Shown: positions 27,018 through 35,597, counted from the stretch's first letter. The stretch: DNA of 64,000 nucleotides from Solibacillus sp. FSL R7-0682 (GCF_038005985.1 NZ_JBBOUI010000001.1:3612501-3676500), one strand, 5' to 3'. The notes: a model not told the origin generated them from the sequence alone. Numbers and translations are program-made.

Positions 27018-27611
27018 TTATTTTTTTATAATTAGTTGCAATACTTTACATACCCCTGTATGACCGATGCCTTCAATTCGTTCGACTTCGCCACTATAAA
27101 AGTGTAACCGCTCAAAATTATTTGCCCAATCTGCTAATTGTTGTTCATTATATAAATAGTCAAGTGAACGTGGACCACCTGTCTCATAATTTAATTGCCC
27201 ATCCTCATACACTTCAAGTAAAAATACCCCGCCAGACTTTATAGAAGCAATAATTTTATCTAAAACTTCGTATTGATGTTGCTTTGAAAAATGTCCAAAA
27301 ATCATAACTGCTCCATCAAATTGGTTAAGCTCTAGTTCATCTTCTATCAAATCGGTTAATTGTGTTTCTACGTGAACATCATTCGCAGCCGCTAGCTTTA
27401 GCGTCTTTTGTAAACCTTCTTTCGAATAGTCAAATGCTGTTACTTGTTTCCCTTTTTGTGCTAAAAAAACCGCATTACGTCCCTCACCTTCTGCATAGCA
27501 TGCGATACTTGTAACTTCTTTTAAAACACTTACTTGCTCTTTTAAAAAGCGATTTGGCTCGGTGCCATAAATGAACTTTTCTTCTTTAAACTTTTGATCC
27601 CATGGATTCAT
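27018..27611 (-). CDS. Class I SAM-dependent methyltransferase (TehB-like)
   Basis: A 197-residue methyltransferase. Motif I is ACYAEGEGRNAVFLAQKG (about 36-53), followed by VTAFDYSKEGLQKTLKLA. The closing aromatic strands end with GHTGVCKVLQLI. The fold and length suit small thiol or chalcogen methyltransferases such as TehB, which fits the sulfur-gene surroundings, but the substrate is unproven. It lies between cstR and trxA with its own terminator. Confidence 0.85.
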   Translation of the reverse strand: MNPWDQKFKEEKFIYGTEPNRFLKEQVSVLKEVTSIACYAEGEGRNAVFLAQKGKQVTAFDYSKEGLQKTLKLAAANDVHVETQLTDLIEDELELNQFDGAVMIFGHFSKQHQYEVLDKIIASIKSGGVFLLEVYEDGQLNYETGGPRSLDYLYNEQQLADWANNFERLHFYSGEVERIEGIGHTGVCKVLQLIIKK

Positions 27612-27642
27612 ATCGTAGCCCCCTTCTTTTTTGAGTTAGATA

Positions 27643-27680
27643 AGAAGAGCCATATACTTTTTTGTATACGGCTCTTTTTC
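27643..27680 (-). terminator. Terminator after trxA
   Basis: AAGAGCCATATAC pairs with GTATACGGCTCTT around a T-rich loop, followed by T residues. Confidence 0.8.
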
Positions 27681-27995
27681 TTATTTATATTGACGAATGA
27701 AATCGATTAAGGCTTCTTTTGGCATGAAGCCCGCTGTTTTCCCTTTTACTTCTCCGTCTACAAATACAAGTAATGACGGGATCGACATAATTTGATACTG
27801 TGCTGCTGTCACTTGGTTTTCATCTACATCAACCTTTACGATTTTCACTTCGTTTCCGATTTCTGCATCTACTTGCTCTAAAACAGGTGCAATCATTTTA
27901 CAAGGGCCACACCAAGCTGCCCAAAAGTCTACTAAAACGACGCCGTTCATAATTTCTTTTTCAAATGTTTGATCTGTTGCATGTACAATTGCCAT
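27681..27995 (-). CDS. trxA: Thioredoxin
   Basis: A 104-residue thioredoxin with the active site DFWAAWCGPCKMI (Cys about 29 and 32) and the cis-Pro loop IMSIPSLLVF. It reduces disulfides and, as known for thioredoxins, can release sulfide from protein persulfides. A sigma-A promoter carrying a CstR-type operator lies about 95 bp upstream, which is unusual for trxA and suggests that this copy belongs to the persulfide response. A general trxA may exist elsewhere on the chromosome. Confidence 0.94.
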   Translation of the reverse strand: MAIVHATDQTFEKEIMNGVVLVDFWAAWCGPCKMIAPVLEQVDAEIGNEVKIVKVDVDENQVTAAQYQIMSIPSLLVFVDGEVKGKTAGFMPKEALIDFIRQYK

Positions 27996-28083
27996 AATAA
28001 ATAACCTCCAAAAAATATTAATATTGTTCTACTTAATAACATAAAGTATGTTCACTTACTGGACCGATAATTCGGTTCTTTAT

Positions 28084-28112
28084 AGAATATACCCCTATAG
28101 GTATATTGTCAA
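28084..28112 (-). promoter_or_regulatory. trxA promoter with CstR-type operator
   Basis: On the minus strand TTGACA (28112-28107) and TATTCT (28089-28084) are 17 bp apart. ATACCCCTATAGGTAT (28089-28104) fills most of the spacer. The arrangement is the same as for cstR. Confidence 0.83.
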
Positions 28113-28206
28113 TCTATATGTTTTCTCGTAAAATTCGACCACTTGAAAAATGCTTAAAGCTGTTCAAAACAGTCTAGAATAGAAGGATTAGAAAATAAGA
28201 ACTATG

Positions 28207-28457
28207 TAAAAAAGCTGCCTTAAAACCAGATTTTAATCTGACTTTTCGGGCAGCTCCCAATAACGGGCCTTCCAAAAGGAAGAATAACTTAGAAGAAAAA
28301 TATAAAGGGTGAAAAAATTCTTTGTCTGACTTCCATCGTCAAACTTACATTCTAAATGAGGGGGTTTAGAACGCTATCCTGCGCTAACCAGCTCCTGGAG
28401 AAAAGATGGTTAGTTCAGTCTTATTTGTACTGAATTACAAATAAGTTCTTGCTATAT
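28207..28457 (-). ncRNA. Candidate Fur-regulated small RNA
   Basis: No ORF of substance lies here. Behind a sigma-A promoter with a perfect Fur box the minus strand shows a hairpin with a 10-bp stem (CTTATTTGTA / TACAAATAAG, 28420-28445), a CTAACCA / TGGTTAG hairpin (28384-28413) with TCTTTTCTCC in its loop, and a 7-bp stem (TTCTAAA / TTTAGAA, 28350-28371) presenting CCCCCTCA, a C-rich loop able to pair with ribosome sites. A weak hairpin near 28324-28344 with a following T-run gives a first possible end. A strong terminator (AGCTGCC / GGCAGCT, 28213-28255) gives a second. The layout recalls iron-sparing RNAs such as FsrA or IsrR. Alternatively part of it is the 3' UTR of the DUF4395 gene. 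Confidence 0.6.
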
Positions 28458-28462
28458 TTATA

Positions 28463-28491
28463 ATGATAATGATTATCAGTATCAATGTCAA
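28463..28491 (-). promoter_or_regulatory. Sigma-A promoter with perfect 7-1-7 Fur box
   Basis: On the minus strand TTGACA (28491-28486) and TATCAT (28468-28463) are 17 bp apart. TGATAATGATTATCA (28464-28478) is a perfect 7-1-7 palindrome equal to the Bacillus Fur consensus and overlaps the -10 box. Confidence 0.88.
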
Positions 28492-28509
28492 TAACTTTCA
28501 CTAATATTT

Positions 28510-28938
28510 TTAAGAATTTTTTAACGAACGTCGATACATAAACTGCTTCCACTGAAAATGAATAAAGCAACCAATACAGAAGCCTAGTATCGCAACAAAG
28601 GAAGCAACTGCCACCATAATCGTAAAGCTATACGCAAGTATCGGCCAGTTCATTATATAACCGATTAATCCGCCAGCTAAACAACTTGATGCAATCGTTG
28701 CATTAAATGTTTGTTGCTGAGAATCTTCAGGAATATATTCTTTCATCTCTTTTTTTAAAAATAATTTAGCAAATCGCATAATTGGATTAAACCCCGTGAA
28801 TATGCCTAGTAAATTAGCGATTAGAGGAATTGCTAAAATTAAGTAGTACCCTGTTAGCCACGTTAAAACAACAGAACTAAAAATCGTCCATTGATTCACA
28901 CGTACAAGTGGACGGGGAATCGAAATCGGTCTTGACAT
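28510..28938 (-). CDS. DUF4395 membrane protein
   Basis: A 142-residue protein with about four hydrophobic segments. The N-terminus SRPISIPRPLVRVNQWTI and the segment GFNPIMRFAKLFLKKEM are features of DUF4395, a family often found next to thioredoxin and rhodanese genes but of unknown function. AAAGGTTGG precedes the ATG. Its stop is only 18 bp before the -35 box of the small-RNA promoter, and no terminator separates them. Confidence 0.8.
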   Translation of the reverse strand: MSRPISIPRPLVRVNQWTIFSSVVLTWLTGYYLILAIPLIANLLGIFTGFNPIMRFAKLFLKKEMKEYIPEDSQQQTFNATIASSCLAGGLIGYIMNWPILAYSFTIMVAVASFVAILGFCIGCFIHFQWKQFMYRRSLKNS

Positions 28939-29052
28939 ACAAATACCAACCTTTCTTATATGTTTTGTTTATTTTAGCGTTTTTCACCTCGTTTGTGAAG
29001 AGAAATGTTATAGTAAAAGAAAATAATTATTTTTTAAGAAAAGGTGATAGTA

Positions 29053-29760
29053 ATGCCTGCACTTTCCTATGATCAAATTCGACAACTAAATTCCTACAGT
29101 ATTTTCACAGAAGAGCCGGATCGTCCGCTGTTTACACTTGCCAATTTGCATAAGGATTTTTATTTAACTGATTTCCGAAATTTAATGATGGGTGTTACGA
29201 ATGCCGCTACTGAGGCCGCAGCTATTTCGCATTTCGGCCGCCGTTACGGGATGTTTGTAGCAATGCAATTTTATATGCTTGCAACCTATGATGAGGTTTG
29301 GGATGGAAAGCCTGAAGATATTCGCTTTGCCATCATTAACGAATTTGGCATTCATACGCTTGGTATGTATATAAATGCAAATGACTTTCGTTATGTAGAG
29401 GATGAGGAGCGCGAGCGTGTTATGGCAGATCTATTATATAAAGCCTCCATCATTATTACACAGCTTCGCAAAACAACAACTATTTCTCCTCTTACTTTAT
29501 GGGAAAATATTTTTGGTTACATGCTTTGGCACTACCATACGTTGTTGGAAAATCCAGCGCTAGCAGATCGAGCCTTTGAGGATTTAGAAATGCTCGAGGA
29601 CAAAAATATATGGCGTTATTTCTCTGATAAATCGCTGTTTTTTAACTATACTGGTGGGAAAAATCCATCTCAGCTTATTAACAGCCCCGTTCGTAAAAGC
29701 TGCTGCTTCTCAAAAGACATCCCCGGATTAATGCCCTGCGGATTTTGTCCGATAAAGTGA
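29053..29760 (+). CDS. FhuF-like ferric (siderophore) reductase
   Basis: Cytoplasmic protein of 235 residues. The C-terminus reads RKSCCFSKDIPGLMPCGFCP, giving the CC-x10-C-x2-C cluster of FhuF-type proteins that bind a [2Fe-2S] centre and reduce ferric siderophores. Most of the rest is helical and aromatic rich. The start is ATG 29053, after AAAAGGTGA; GTG 29044 is in frame but lies in the ribosome site. The last codons and the stop overlap the first copy of a 78-bp repeat. A weak Fur-like A/T palindrome lies at about 29020-29035. Confidence 0.75.
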   Translation: MPALSYDQIRQLNSYSIFTEEPDRPLFTLANLHKDFYLTDFRNLMMGVTNAATEAAAISHFGRRYGMFVAMQFYMLATYDEVWDGKPEDIRFAIINEFGIHTLGMYINANDFRYVEDEERERVMADLLYKASIIITQLRKTTTISPLTLWENIFGYMLWHYHTLLENPALADRAFEDLEMLEDKNIWRYFSDKSLFFNYTGGKNPSQLINSPVRKSCCFSKDIPGLMPCGFCPIK

Positions 29761-29938
29761 AACTTCATTCAGTGGTGCTTTTTGCCACTGAGTGGTAGTC
29801 TTCACCAATCGGGCCTTTACGGGCAGTCAAGCTCTCATTTTTTACTGCCCGTTTATGCGGGATAAAGTGAAACTTCACTCAGTGGTGCCTTTTGCCACTG
29901 AGTGGTAGTCTTCACCAATCGGGCCTTTACGGGCAGTC
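29751..29938. repeat. Two 78-bp repeats, 110 bp apart, with hairpin potential
   Basis: Copies at 29751-29828 and 29861-29938 differ at two positions. Each contains a stem CAGTGG..CCACTG and the arm pair GGGCC / GGGCAG that pairs with the intervening ACTGCCCG. The first copy begins inside the last codons of the FhuF-like gene and supplies its stop. Confidence 0.9.
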
Positions 29939-29956
29939 GATGTTGGATAACATAAT

Positions 29957-29996
29957 AAAAAGCGATGCCGCATCACACAAGCAGCATCGCTTTTTA
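29957..29996. terminator. Terminator after the amidohydrolase gene
   Basis: AAAAAGCGATGC pairs with GCATCGCTTTTT. It can act in both directions. Confidence 0.8.
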
Positions 29997-31118
29997 TTAT
30001 TTACCCGCCATATTTTTTAATGTAGTCGCGACGACCTTTGAACCGTCGATTAATGCTCGATGATCAAATGTCATTTTCGGGTGATGTAAACCTGGCGCTA
30101 AATTCGCCCCTACGCCAATCATTGTCGCCTTTAGCTGAGGGTTTTTTATCGTGTAAAAATGGAAATCATCACTTCCCGGCGTAACAACAGGAGAAGCTAA
30201 TGCCTCCTCGCCAAGCGCTTCGACAATCGAACGATGTGCTACACTCGCCGCATCTATAGAGACTTCCGCGCCTGGTGTAACATCTACCCATGTCCAATTA
30301 ACATCGATTGAAAATAGCTGACCTATTTGCTTTAATCCTTTATCTATATAGCTCTGCACAAGGGCTAATACTTCATTTTTTTGTGCACGGACATCGATTG
30401 AGAAGCTCGCATTACCTGGGATAATATTAACGCTTCCCCCATCCGCCACGATCTTCGTCATTTTTGCTGAATACACTTCAGATGGATCAATATAAATATT
30501 TTTCAACATTTGCTGAATAGCAACGACAACGTCAATCGCATTATTTCCTTGATGTGGACGTGCACCGTGAGCATCAACACCTGTAATTGTACCACTTAAA
30601 AATGCTGCTGAGCCGTGGTAAATGGCTGGTGCCACCTTCCCAAGAGGCAACTCCTCAATCGGTCGTAAATGAACACCAAATAAGTACGTAACATCTTGCA
30701 TTACCCCTCGTTCAATCATTGCAAGTGCGCCCCCGCCTGTTTCTTCAGCAGGTTGGAAAATAAATCGAATACGTTTATTTAATGGCTCATTTTTTAACTG
30801 AGCAAGTGCACCTAACACCATCGACATATTCGCATCATGCCCGCATGAGTGATTCGCCTGCATAACACCGTCGACTTCTTGCCAAAGTGCATCAATGTCG
30901 GCACGAACCGCAATGACCTCGTCACCTTCACCTATTTCAGCTACAAGACCTGTAACATCCTCAAAACGTTTGTATCGTACCTGCATCGCATCTAAAATGT
31001 CGGCAATTTTCTGTGTTGTATTGTGTTCTTTCCAGCTTACCTCTGGATAACTATGAAAATAGTGAAACCATTCATAAATCATTTCTTCCGTCGACTTTAC
31101 CGCTAACATGTACTGCAC
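29997..31118 (-). CDS. M20-family amidohydrolase
   Basis: A 373-residue zinc hydrolase of the hippurate/IAA-amino acid hydrolase type. Metal-binding motifs: VRADIDALW, SCGHDANM, IFQPAEETGGGAL, and the dimerisation segment VDAHGARPHQGNNAID. The C-terminal GLHHPKMTFD carries the last His. It removes acyl groups from N-acyl amino acids; the substrate is unknown. The catalytic Glu pair (AEET) is present, so it should be active. Confidence 0.9.
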   Translation of the reverse strand: MQYMLAVKSTEEMIYEWFHYFHSYPEVSWKEHNTTQKIADILDAMQVRYKRFEDVTGLVAEIGEGDEVIAVRADIDALWQEVDGVMQANHSCGHDANMSMVLGALAQLKNEPLNKRIRFIFQPAEETGGGALAMIERGVMQDVTYLFGVHLRPIEELPLGKVAPAIYHGSAAFLSGTITGVDAHGARPHQGNNAIDVVVAIQQMLKNIYIDPSEVYSAKMTKIVADGGSVNIIPGNASFSIDVRAQKNEVLALVQSYIDKGLKQIGQLFSIDVNWTWVDVTPGAEVSIDAASVAHRSIVEALGEEALASPVVTPGSDDFHFYTIKNPQLKATMIGVGANLAPGLHHPKMTFDHRALIDGSKVVATTLKNMAGK

Positions 31119-31187
31119 CTCGAGTTTTATTTGATACTTTATTATACCTTACATAACAAGTTTTAATCATTATAGTTGCCTAAACAA

Positions 31188-31236
31188 AATAAAACGGCCT
31201 AAGCCCATCCTCGGGTACTTACGCCGTTTTCCACCA
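31188..31236 (-). terminator. Terminator after the 45-residue gene
   Basis: On the minus strand AAACGGCGTAAG and CTTAGGCCGTTT pair around a loop, and T residues follow. Confidence 0.65.
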
Positions 31237-31268
31237 TGTCATTTTCAACATATACAATTTAACACTCC

Positions 31269-31406
31269 TTATAAACTTGAAAAGAATCCAATCGGATACT
31301 GATTACGCAGTTCTTCTACTTCTTCTTCCATTTGTTCTGTCACATCTAAATCCATTTCTTCATCCAAAATATACGTTGCTAACATTGACTTTAAAATTGA
31401 TGTCAT
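31269..31406 (-). CDS. 45-residue acidic small protein
   Basis: A short ORF with AAAGGAGAG eight bases before its ATG. The peptide starts MTSILKSMLATYILDEEMDL, is strongly acidic in the middle (EQMEEEVEEL) and ends in a hydrophobic FFSSL. It has its own downstream terminator. No family recognised. Confidence 0.6.
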   Translation of the reverse strand: MTSILKSMLATYILDEEMDLDVTEQMEEEVEELRNQYPIGFFSSL

Positions 31407-31639
31407 ATCAATTTCACTCTCCTTTAATTTTCAGAATTTTTAATTACTACTATCATACGAGTGATTTTAATTTGAATCAATTGATATATCCTATTTATGC
31501 ATAATAAGTATAAAACCTATCTAATTTCAAGATGCATTAGAACCCTTTCATACGAATAGTAGCTATTCACTTACACAAATCAATTACCCCTTTTTGGACA
31601 CTTTAACTCCTGACTTAAGCATCTTTCTCATTACGAAAG

Positions 31640-31686
31640 AGAAATAAAAAAATCAGTACGTCACTTTCTCACGTACTGATCTATTT
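31640..31686 (-). terminator. Terminator of the TRAP operon
   Basis: ATCAGTACGT pairs with ACGTACTGAT around a short loop, directly after the TRAP permease stop codon. Confidence 0.8.
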
Positions 31687-33702
31687 TTAAGAAGTAGCTA
31701 TTTTCGAATCACTGGCTTTATTTTTTGACATCATTTGTAGCACCCACATTACACCAAATACAACTAATCCAATTGTATCTGAAATCGATTCTGGGTAAAT
31801 CATCGCAATACCAGCTGCGATTAAAATAATACGTTCAATCCAGTTAATCGGACGGTACCAATAACCAATTACGCCGGCGCCAATCGCGATCATACCTAGT
31901 ATTGCCGTAAAGACAACCCAACTGACTTGCCATAACGTTACGTCAATCATAAGTAATGCTGGCGAGAAAACAATCATATACGGAATAATAAACGCTGCAA
32001 TCGCCAACTTTGCTGAGTGTACACCCGTTCGAATCGGGTCCCCTCCTGAAATGGCCGCAGCAGAAAAGGCGGCAAGCGCAACTGGCGGCGTGATATCCGC
32101 AATAATGCCGAAATAGAATACGAAGAAGTGAGCTGATAATAACACAACAATTGGTGCTGCACTCATCGGTACATCTGGCGCAAGTAGTGTAATAATCGCT
32201 GGCGCTGCAATTGTAGACGTAATAACGTAGTTTGCAGTAGTTGGTGCCCCCATCCCTAAAATAAGAGATGCGATCATTACGAAGAATAGAGTAATAATAA
32301 TGCTACCACCAGCAAGCTTTACTAAACTGTTTGCTAGTGATAAACCTAATCCAGTTTTTACAACAACTCCGACGATAATACCCGCACAAGCAGTAGCGAC
32401 AGCAACCGCTAACGCTGTACGTGCTCCATCAACCATTGCATCGATAATTTCTTTTAAGCCAAAGCGTACATCTGGGTTAATAAATCCAACGACGATACAA
32501 GCTAATATTCCGTATAATGCCGAGTGAATTACCGGTACACCAAACATCATAATAATGATAATTAACGCAATCGGAATTAATAAATAAATCTTTTTAAAAA
32601 TGTATTTACGATCAGGCATTTCTTCATCCTTTAAACCACGTAAGCCTAATCGCTTCGCTTCAAAGTGTGTCATAATCCAAATCCCTGCAAAATATAGCAA
32701 CGCTGGAATAGCTGCTGCTTTAGCAATATCCCAATACGTGACACCACGACCTATAAATTCAACCATTAAGAAGGCTGCAGCTCCCATAATTGGTGGCATT
32801 AACTGACCACCCGTCGACGAAGATGCTTCAACTGCACCTGCAAAGTTTTTCTCATAGCCAAGACGCTTCATCAGAGGAATTGTATAAGACCCTGATGTTA
32901 CAACATTTGCAACTGAGCTTCCAGAAATCGTCCCTTGTAATGCCGAAGAGAAAATTGCTACTTTCGCAGGACCTCCAACTAATTTACCAGCCACTGAAAT
33001 CGCTAAATCGTTAAAGTATTCCCCTACACCTGTCTTAACTAAAAATGCCCCAAATAATAAGAAGGCGAAAATATACGTGGCTGAAACGGCTAGTGGCGTA
33101 CCTAAAATACCATCCGTTGAGAAAAACATCAAATTAACAATAGCGTCCACACTTTGACCACGATGCATTAAAAAATCCGGTAAATACGGTCCGAAAAAGG
33201 CATATAGTAAAAATAAGGAGGCAATAATTGTAATCGGTAGACCTACCGCTCGACGCGCTGCCTCTAAAACTAATATGATAGCAAATAATCCAACATAAAA
33301 ATCTAACGTCTCTAAGCTTCCTAAACTTTTAACGAGACGATCATAGTGAATTACCCAATAACTTCCGACAAAAATCGCGATAAGTGCTAAAGCATAATCG
33401 TAAATCGGTATTTTCTTTTTGGACAGTTTTCGACTTGCAGGGAATAATAAGAACACAAAGGTTAACGCAAACCCTAAGTGAACAGTACGCTGAATTTGTG
33501 CCGGAAATTGTCCATAAATAGCCGTATACAATTGAAATAATGCAAATGCTAATAACCCAAAATAAACGACGTATTTCATTATGCTCTGCGGACTACGTTG
33601 ATTCGATTCAATATCAAATTTTTCAAGTAGCTTTTGCTGTTCTTCTACCGAAAGACTTTCATGTAACTCTTCAGAGCTTGTTGCTCCCATTTTTTCACTC
33701 AT
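31687..33702 (-). CDS. TRAP transporter fused 4TM/12TM permease (TAXI type)
   Basis: A 671-residue permease with the small DctQ-like and large DctM-like parts in one chain, as is common in TAXI-TRAP systems. An N-terminal soluble stretch (about 1-40) is followed by some 16-18 helices. Signature stretches include GGQLMPPIMGAAAFLMVEF, GMGAPTTANYVITS and DITPPVALAAFSAAAIS. It uses an ion gradient to import a small organic acid delivered by the solute-binding protein at 34.3-35.3 kb. Its start overlaps the stop of the DUF1850 gene by eight bases, indicating translational coupling. Confidence 0.93.
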   Translation of the reverse strand: MSEKMGATSSEELHESLSVEEQQKLLEKFDIESNQRSPQSIMKYVVYFGLLAFALFQLYTAIYGQFPAQIQRTVHLGFALTFVFLLFPASRKLSKKKIPIYDYALALIAIFVGSYWVIHYDRLVKSLGSLETLDFYVGLFAIILVLEAARRAVGLPITIIASLFLLYAFFGPYLPDFLMHRGQSVDAIVNLMFFSTDGILGTPLAVSATYIFAFLLFGAFLVKTGVGEYFNDLAISVAGKLVGGPAKVAIFSSALQGTISGSSVANVVTSGSYTIPLMKRLGYEKNFAGAVEASSSTGGQLMPPIMGAAAFLMVEFIGRGVTYWDIAKAAAIPALLYFAGIWIMTHFEAKRLGLRGLKDEEMPDRKYIFKKIYLLIPIALIIIIMMFGVPVIHSALYGILACIVVGFINPDVRFGLKEIIDAMVDGARTALAVAVATACAGIIVGVVVKTGLGLSLANSLVKLAGGSIIITLFFVMIASLILGMGAPTTANYVITSTIAAPAIITLLAPDVPMSAAPIVVLLSAHFFVFYFGIIADITPPVALAAFSAAAISGGDPIRTGVHSAKLAIAAFIIPYMIVFSPALLMIDVTLWQVSWVVFTAILGMIAIGAGVIGYWYRPINWIERIILIAAGIAMIYPESISDTIGLVVFGVMWVLQMMSKNKASDSKIATS

Positions 33703-34201
33703 ATAATTGGACTCCTTTCATTTTTTGGTAGAATGATAGATTTTGAACTTGCACGACATAGGATTTCCCACGTGTTAGCTGCTCCTTTAACGAAATGATT
33801 TCACCTTTATAAAATACATTCAGCTTATAATCAACATCACCAATATGTAGCGTAAATTCCTTAATTTTTGCATCCTCATAACGTAATGTATAGACGCCAT
33901 TTTCATATTGTAAAGTCTGCCCTTGTTCAGCATAGCTTGGCATTCCAATCGCTACATCTGAATATTCCATCGATAACAATTGCAATTCATTAGTAGATAA
34001 AACCTTGTAGCTTTCAATAACATCTGTTAAATGGATTGAATGCGTAAAAATAAGTTGAAACTCATCTTCACCCTTTAACGGAACAAAATAACGGGATGGT
34101 TGCTCGGTTCGTGTTTCAGTAAATGTTATACTTTGTTGAAAAGGCGTAAAGTATAATACAATACCCACTAATATAGGAAAAAAAAAACAACCTTTTTTCA
34201 T
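33695..34201 (-). CDS. DUF1850 protein of the TAXI-TRAP operon
   Basis: A 168-residue secreted or membrane-anchored protein: the N-terminus KKGCFFFPILVGIVLYF is hydrophobic. The rest resembles DUF1850 (FTHSIHLTDVIESYKV and EMEYSDVAIG type strands), a family almost always encoded between TAXI binding proteins and TRAP permeases. Its role is unknown. The start is ATG 34201, after AGGTGATG; the in-frame ATG at 34243 lies in the terminator stem upstream. Confidence 0.85.
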   Translation of the reverse strand: MKKGCFFFPILVGIVLYFTPFQQSITFTETRTEQPSRYFVPLKGEDEFQLIFTHSIHLTDVIESYKVLSTNELQLLSMEYSDVAIGMPSYAEQGQTLQYENGVYTLRYEDAKIKEFTLHIGDVDYKLNVFYKGEIISLKEQLTRGKSYVVQVQNLSFYQKMKGVQLYE

Positions 34202-34247
34202 TACATCACCTAATTTGAAAGATCCAATAATCCTTTCTATCAAAAAA

Positions 34248-34277
34248 GACCTCTGAAGCGAATTGCAACAGAGGCCC
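34248..34277 (-). terminator. Terminator between the TAXI binding-protein gene and the permease genes
   Basis: GGCCTCTG pairs with CAGAGGTC, followed by TTTTTT on the minus strand. It should lower permease transcripts relative to the binding protein. Confidence 0.8.
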
Positions 34278-34289
34278 TTGCTTTAGTTA

Positions 34290-35300
34290 CTACTTCACTT
34301 CATCAAAGTATCGTTGTGCACCTGGGTGTACCTCAATACCGATTCCGTCTAAGCCAGTCTCAGCTTTAATAAATGAACCTTTTGCATGACCGATTTTATC
34401 TGTGTTGTCGTAAATTGCTTTTGTCATGGCATAAACTAAGTCATCTGGAAGATCTTTCTTAACCGCTAACATCGCACCTACAGATACAGCTGGTACATCT
34501 GCTTCTAAGCCGTATGTACCTGAAGGAATGTTATCCACTGCATAGTATGGATATTTCTCGATTAGTTCTTTTGCTTTATCTGCTTCAACTGGCACGATAT
34601 AAACACCATTTGTTGCATTTAATGCCTCTACTGCACCAGTTGGGTAACCAGCCGTAATAAACGCTGCATCAATTTGACCAGATTGAATACCGTCTGTTGA
34701 TTCACCAAAGTCTAAGTTTTGTGCTTTTATATCATCCATTGTTAAACCGTGGATTTCTAATAATTGCTCAGCATTTGCGTAAGTACCAGAACCTGGTGCA
34801 CCTACTGAAACCTTTTTACCTTTTAAATCGGCAAACGATTTAATACCTGAGTCCGCTAATGTTACTAATTGAACTGTTTCAGGATATAACGCACCTAATG
34901 CGACAACAGAATCGATTGCTTTCCCGTCAAACATCATCGTTCCATTTGTTGCGTAGTAAGCAATATCCGTTTGTACGAATGCCACTTCTCCATTACCCTC
35001 TGCTAACGCTGTCATATTAGCAGCTGAAGCCTGTGACACCTCAGCAGTCGTTTTAACTCCTGTTTCAGATGTGATTAAATCTGCAAATGTACCACCTAAT
35101 GGATAGTAAGTACCTTGTGTCCCACCTGTTAACACACTCATTAACTTAACATTGCCAAAGTCTAACGCTGAATTAGTATCAGAACCATTTGTTGATTCTT
35201 CATCAGTTGATGCCGTCTCGTCGTCGGTACCACATGCAGCTAGAACTAAGATCAATACACTTATTAGCATCAAGAAAAGCCTATTTTTTGATTTGAACAT
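34290..35300 (-). CDS. TAXI-family TRAP solute-binding lipoprotein
   Basis: A 336-residue extracytoplasmic binding protein. A lipoprotein signal (hydrophobic h-region then LAAC, lipidated Cys about 23) is followed by a Thr/Ser/Asp linker. The TAXI motif GGTQGTYYPLGG is near residue 60 and the second domain begins VSVGAPGSGTYANAEQLLE. Ligands of this family are often glutamate or other carboxylates; not determinable here. It opens the operon with the DUF1850 and permease genes. Confidence 0.93.
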   Translation of the reverse strand: MFKSKNRLFLMLISVLILVLAACGTDDETASTDEESTNGSDTNSALDFGNVKLMSVLTGGTQGTYYPLGGTFADLITSETGVKTTAEVSQASAANMTALAEGNGEVAFVQTDIAYYATNGTMMFDGKAIDSVVALGALYPETVQLVTLADSGIKSFADLKGKKVSVGAPGSGTYANAEQLLEIHGLTMDDIKAQNLDFGESTDGIQSGQIDAAFITAGYPTGAVEALNATNGVYIVPVEADKAKELIEKYPYYAVDNIPSGTYGLEADVPAVSVGAMLAVKKDLPDDLVYAMTKAIYDNTDKIGHAKGSFIKAETGLDGIGIEVHPGAQRYFDEVK

Positions 35301-35597
35301 GAATAAATCCCCCTCACCGTTAGGTATGGGTTTATTTTACATACATCAATATTTAAAAGTCAAATAATATTGAAAATTAAGTAAAATATAATAGTTTTTT
35401 ATATTCTATTTTACGCTTAAATAATCTGTAAAAATACAATTTATTCTATATGTAATTTATTTGAAATAATAATATCCGAAGGTATTAATTGATTTTGTGG
35501 AATAAATAAAGCAAATTATATTATTTTGTTGATGGTGAACTAAAAGTGGAATTTAGTATATGAATATAAAAAAACTGTACTCAATATTGAGCACAGT
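35301..35597. other. A/T-rich intergenic region
   Basis: No gene is visible between the binding-protein gene and the SodC-like gene. The stretch is very A/T-rich. The likely TAXI promoter is here but no clear -35/-10 pair stands out. The stem AAACTGTACTC / GAGCACAGTTT at about 35572-35599 is a terminator shared with the SodC-like gene's 3' end. Confidence 0.5.

Noticed and set aside
28290-28340. 15-codon peptide (MEVRQRIFSPFIFFF) in the small-RNA region
   Set aside because: No ribosome site and it lies over the hairpin arms, so it is not supported as a gene.
29020-29035. Fur box before the FhuF-like gene
   Set aside because: AAAATAATTATTTT-like text shares only part of the 7-1-7 consensus and may be simple A/T richness.
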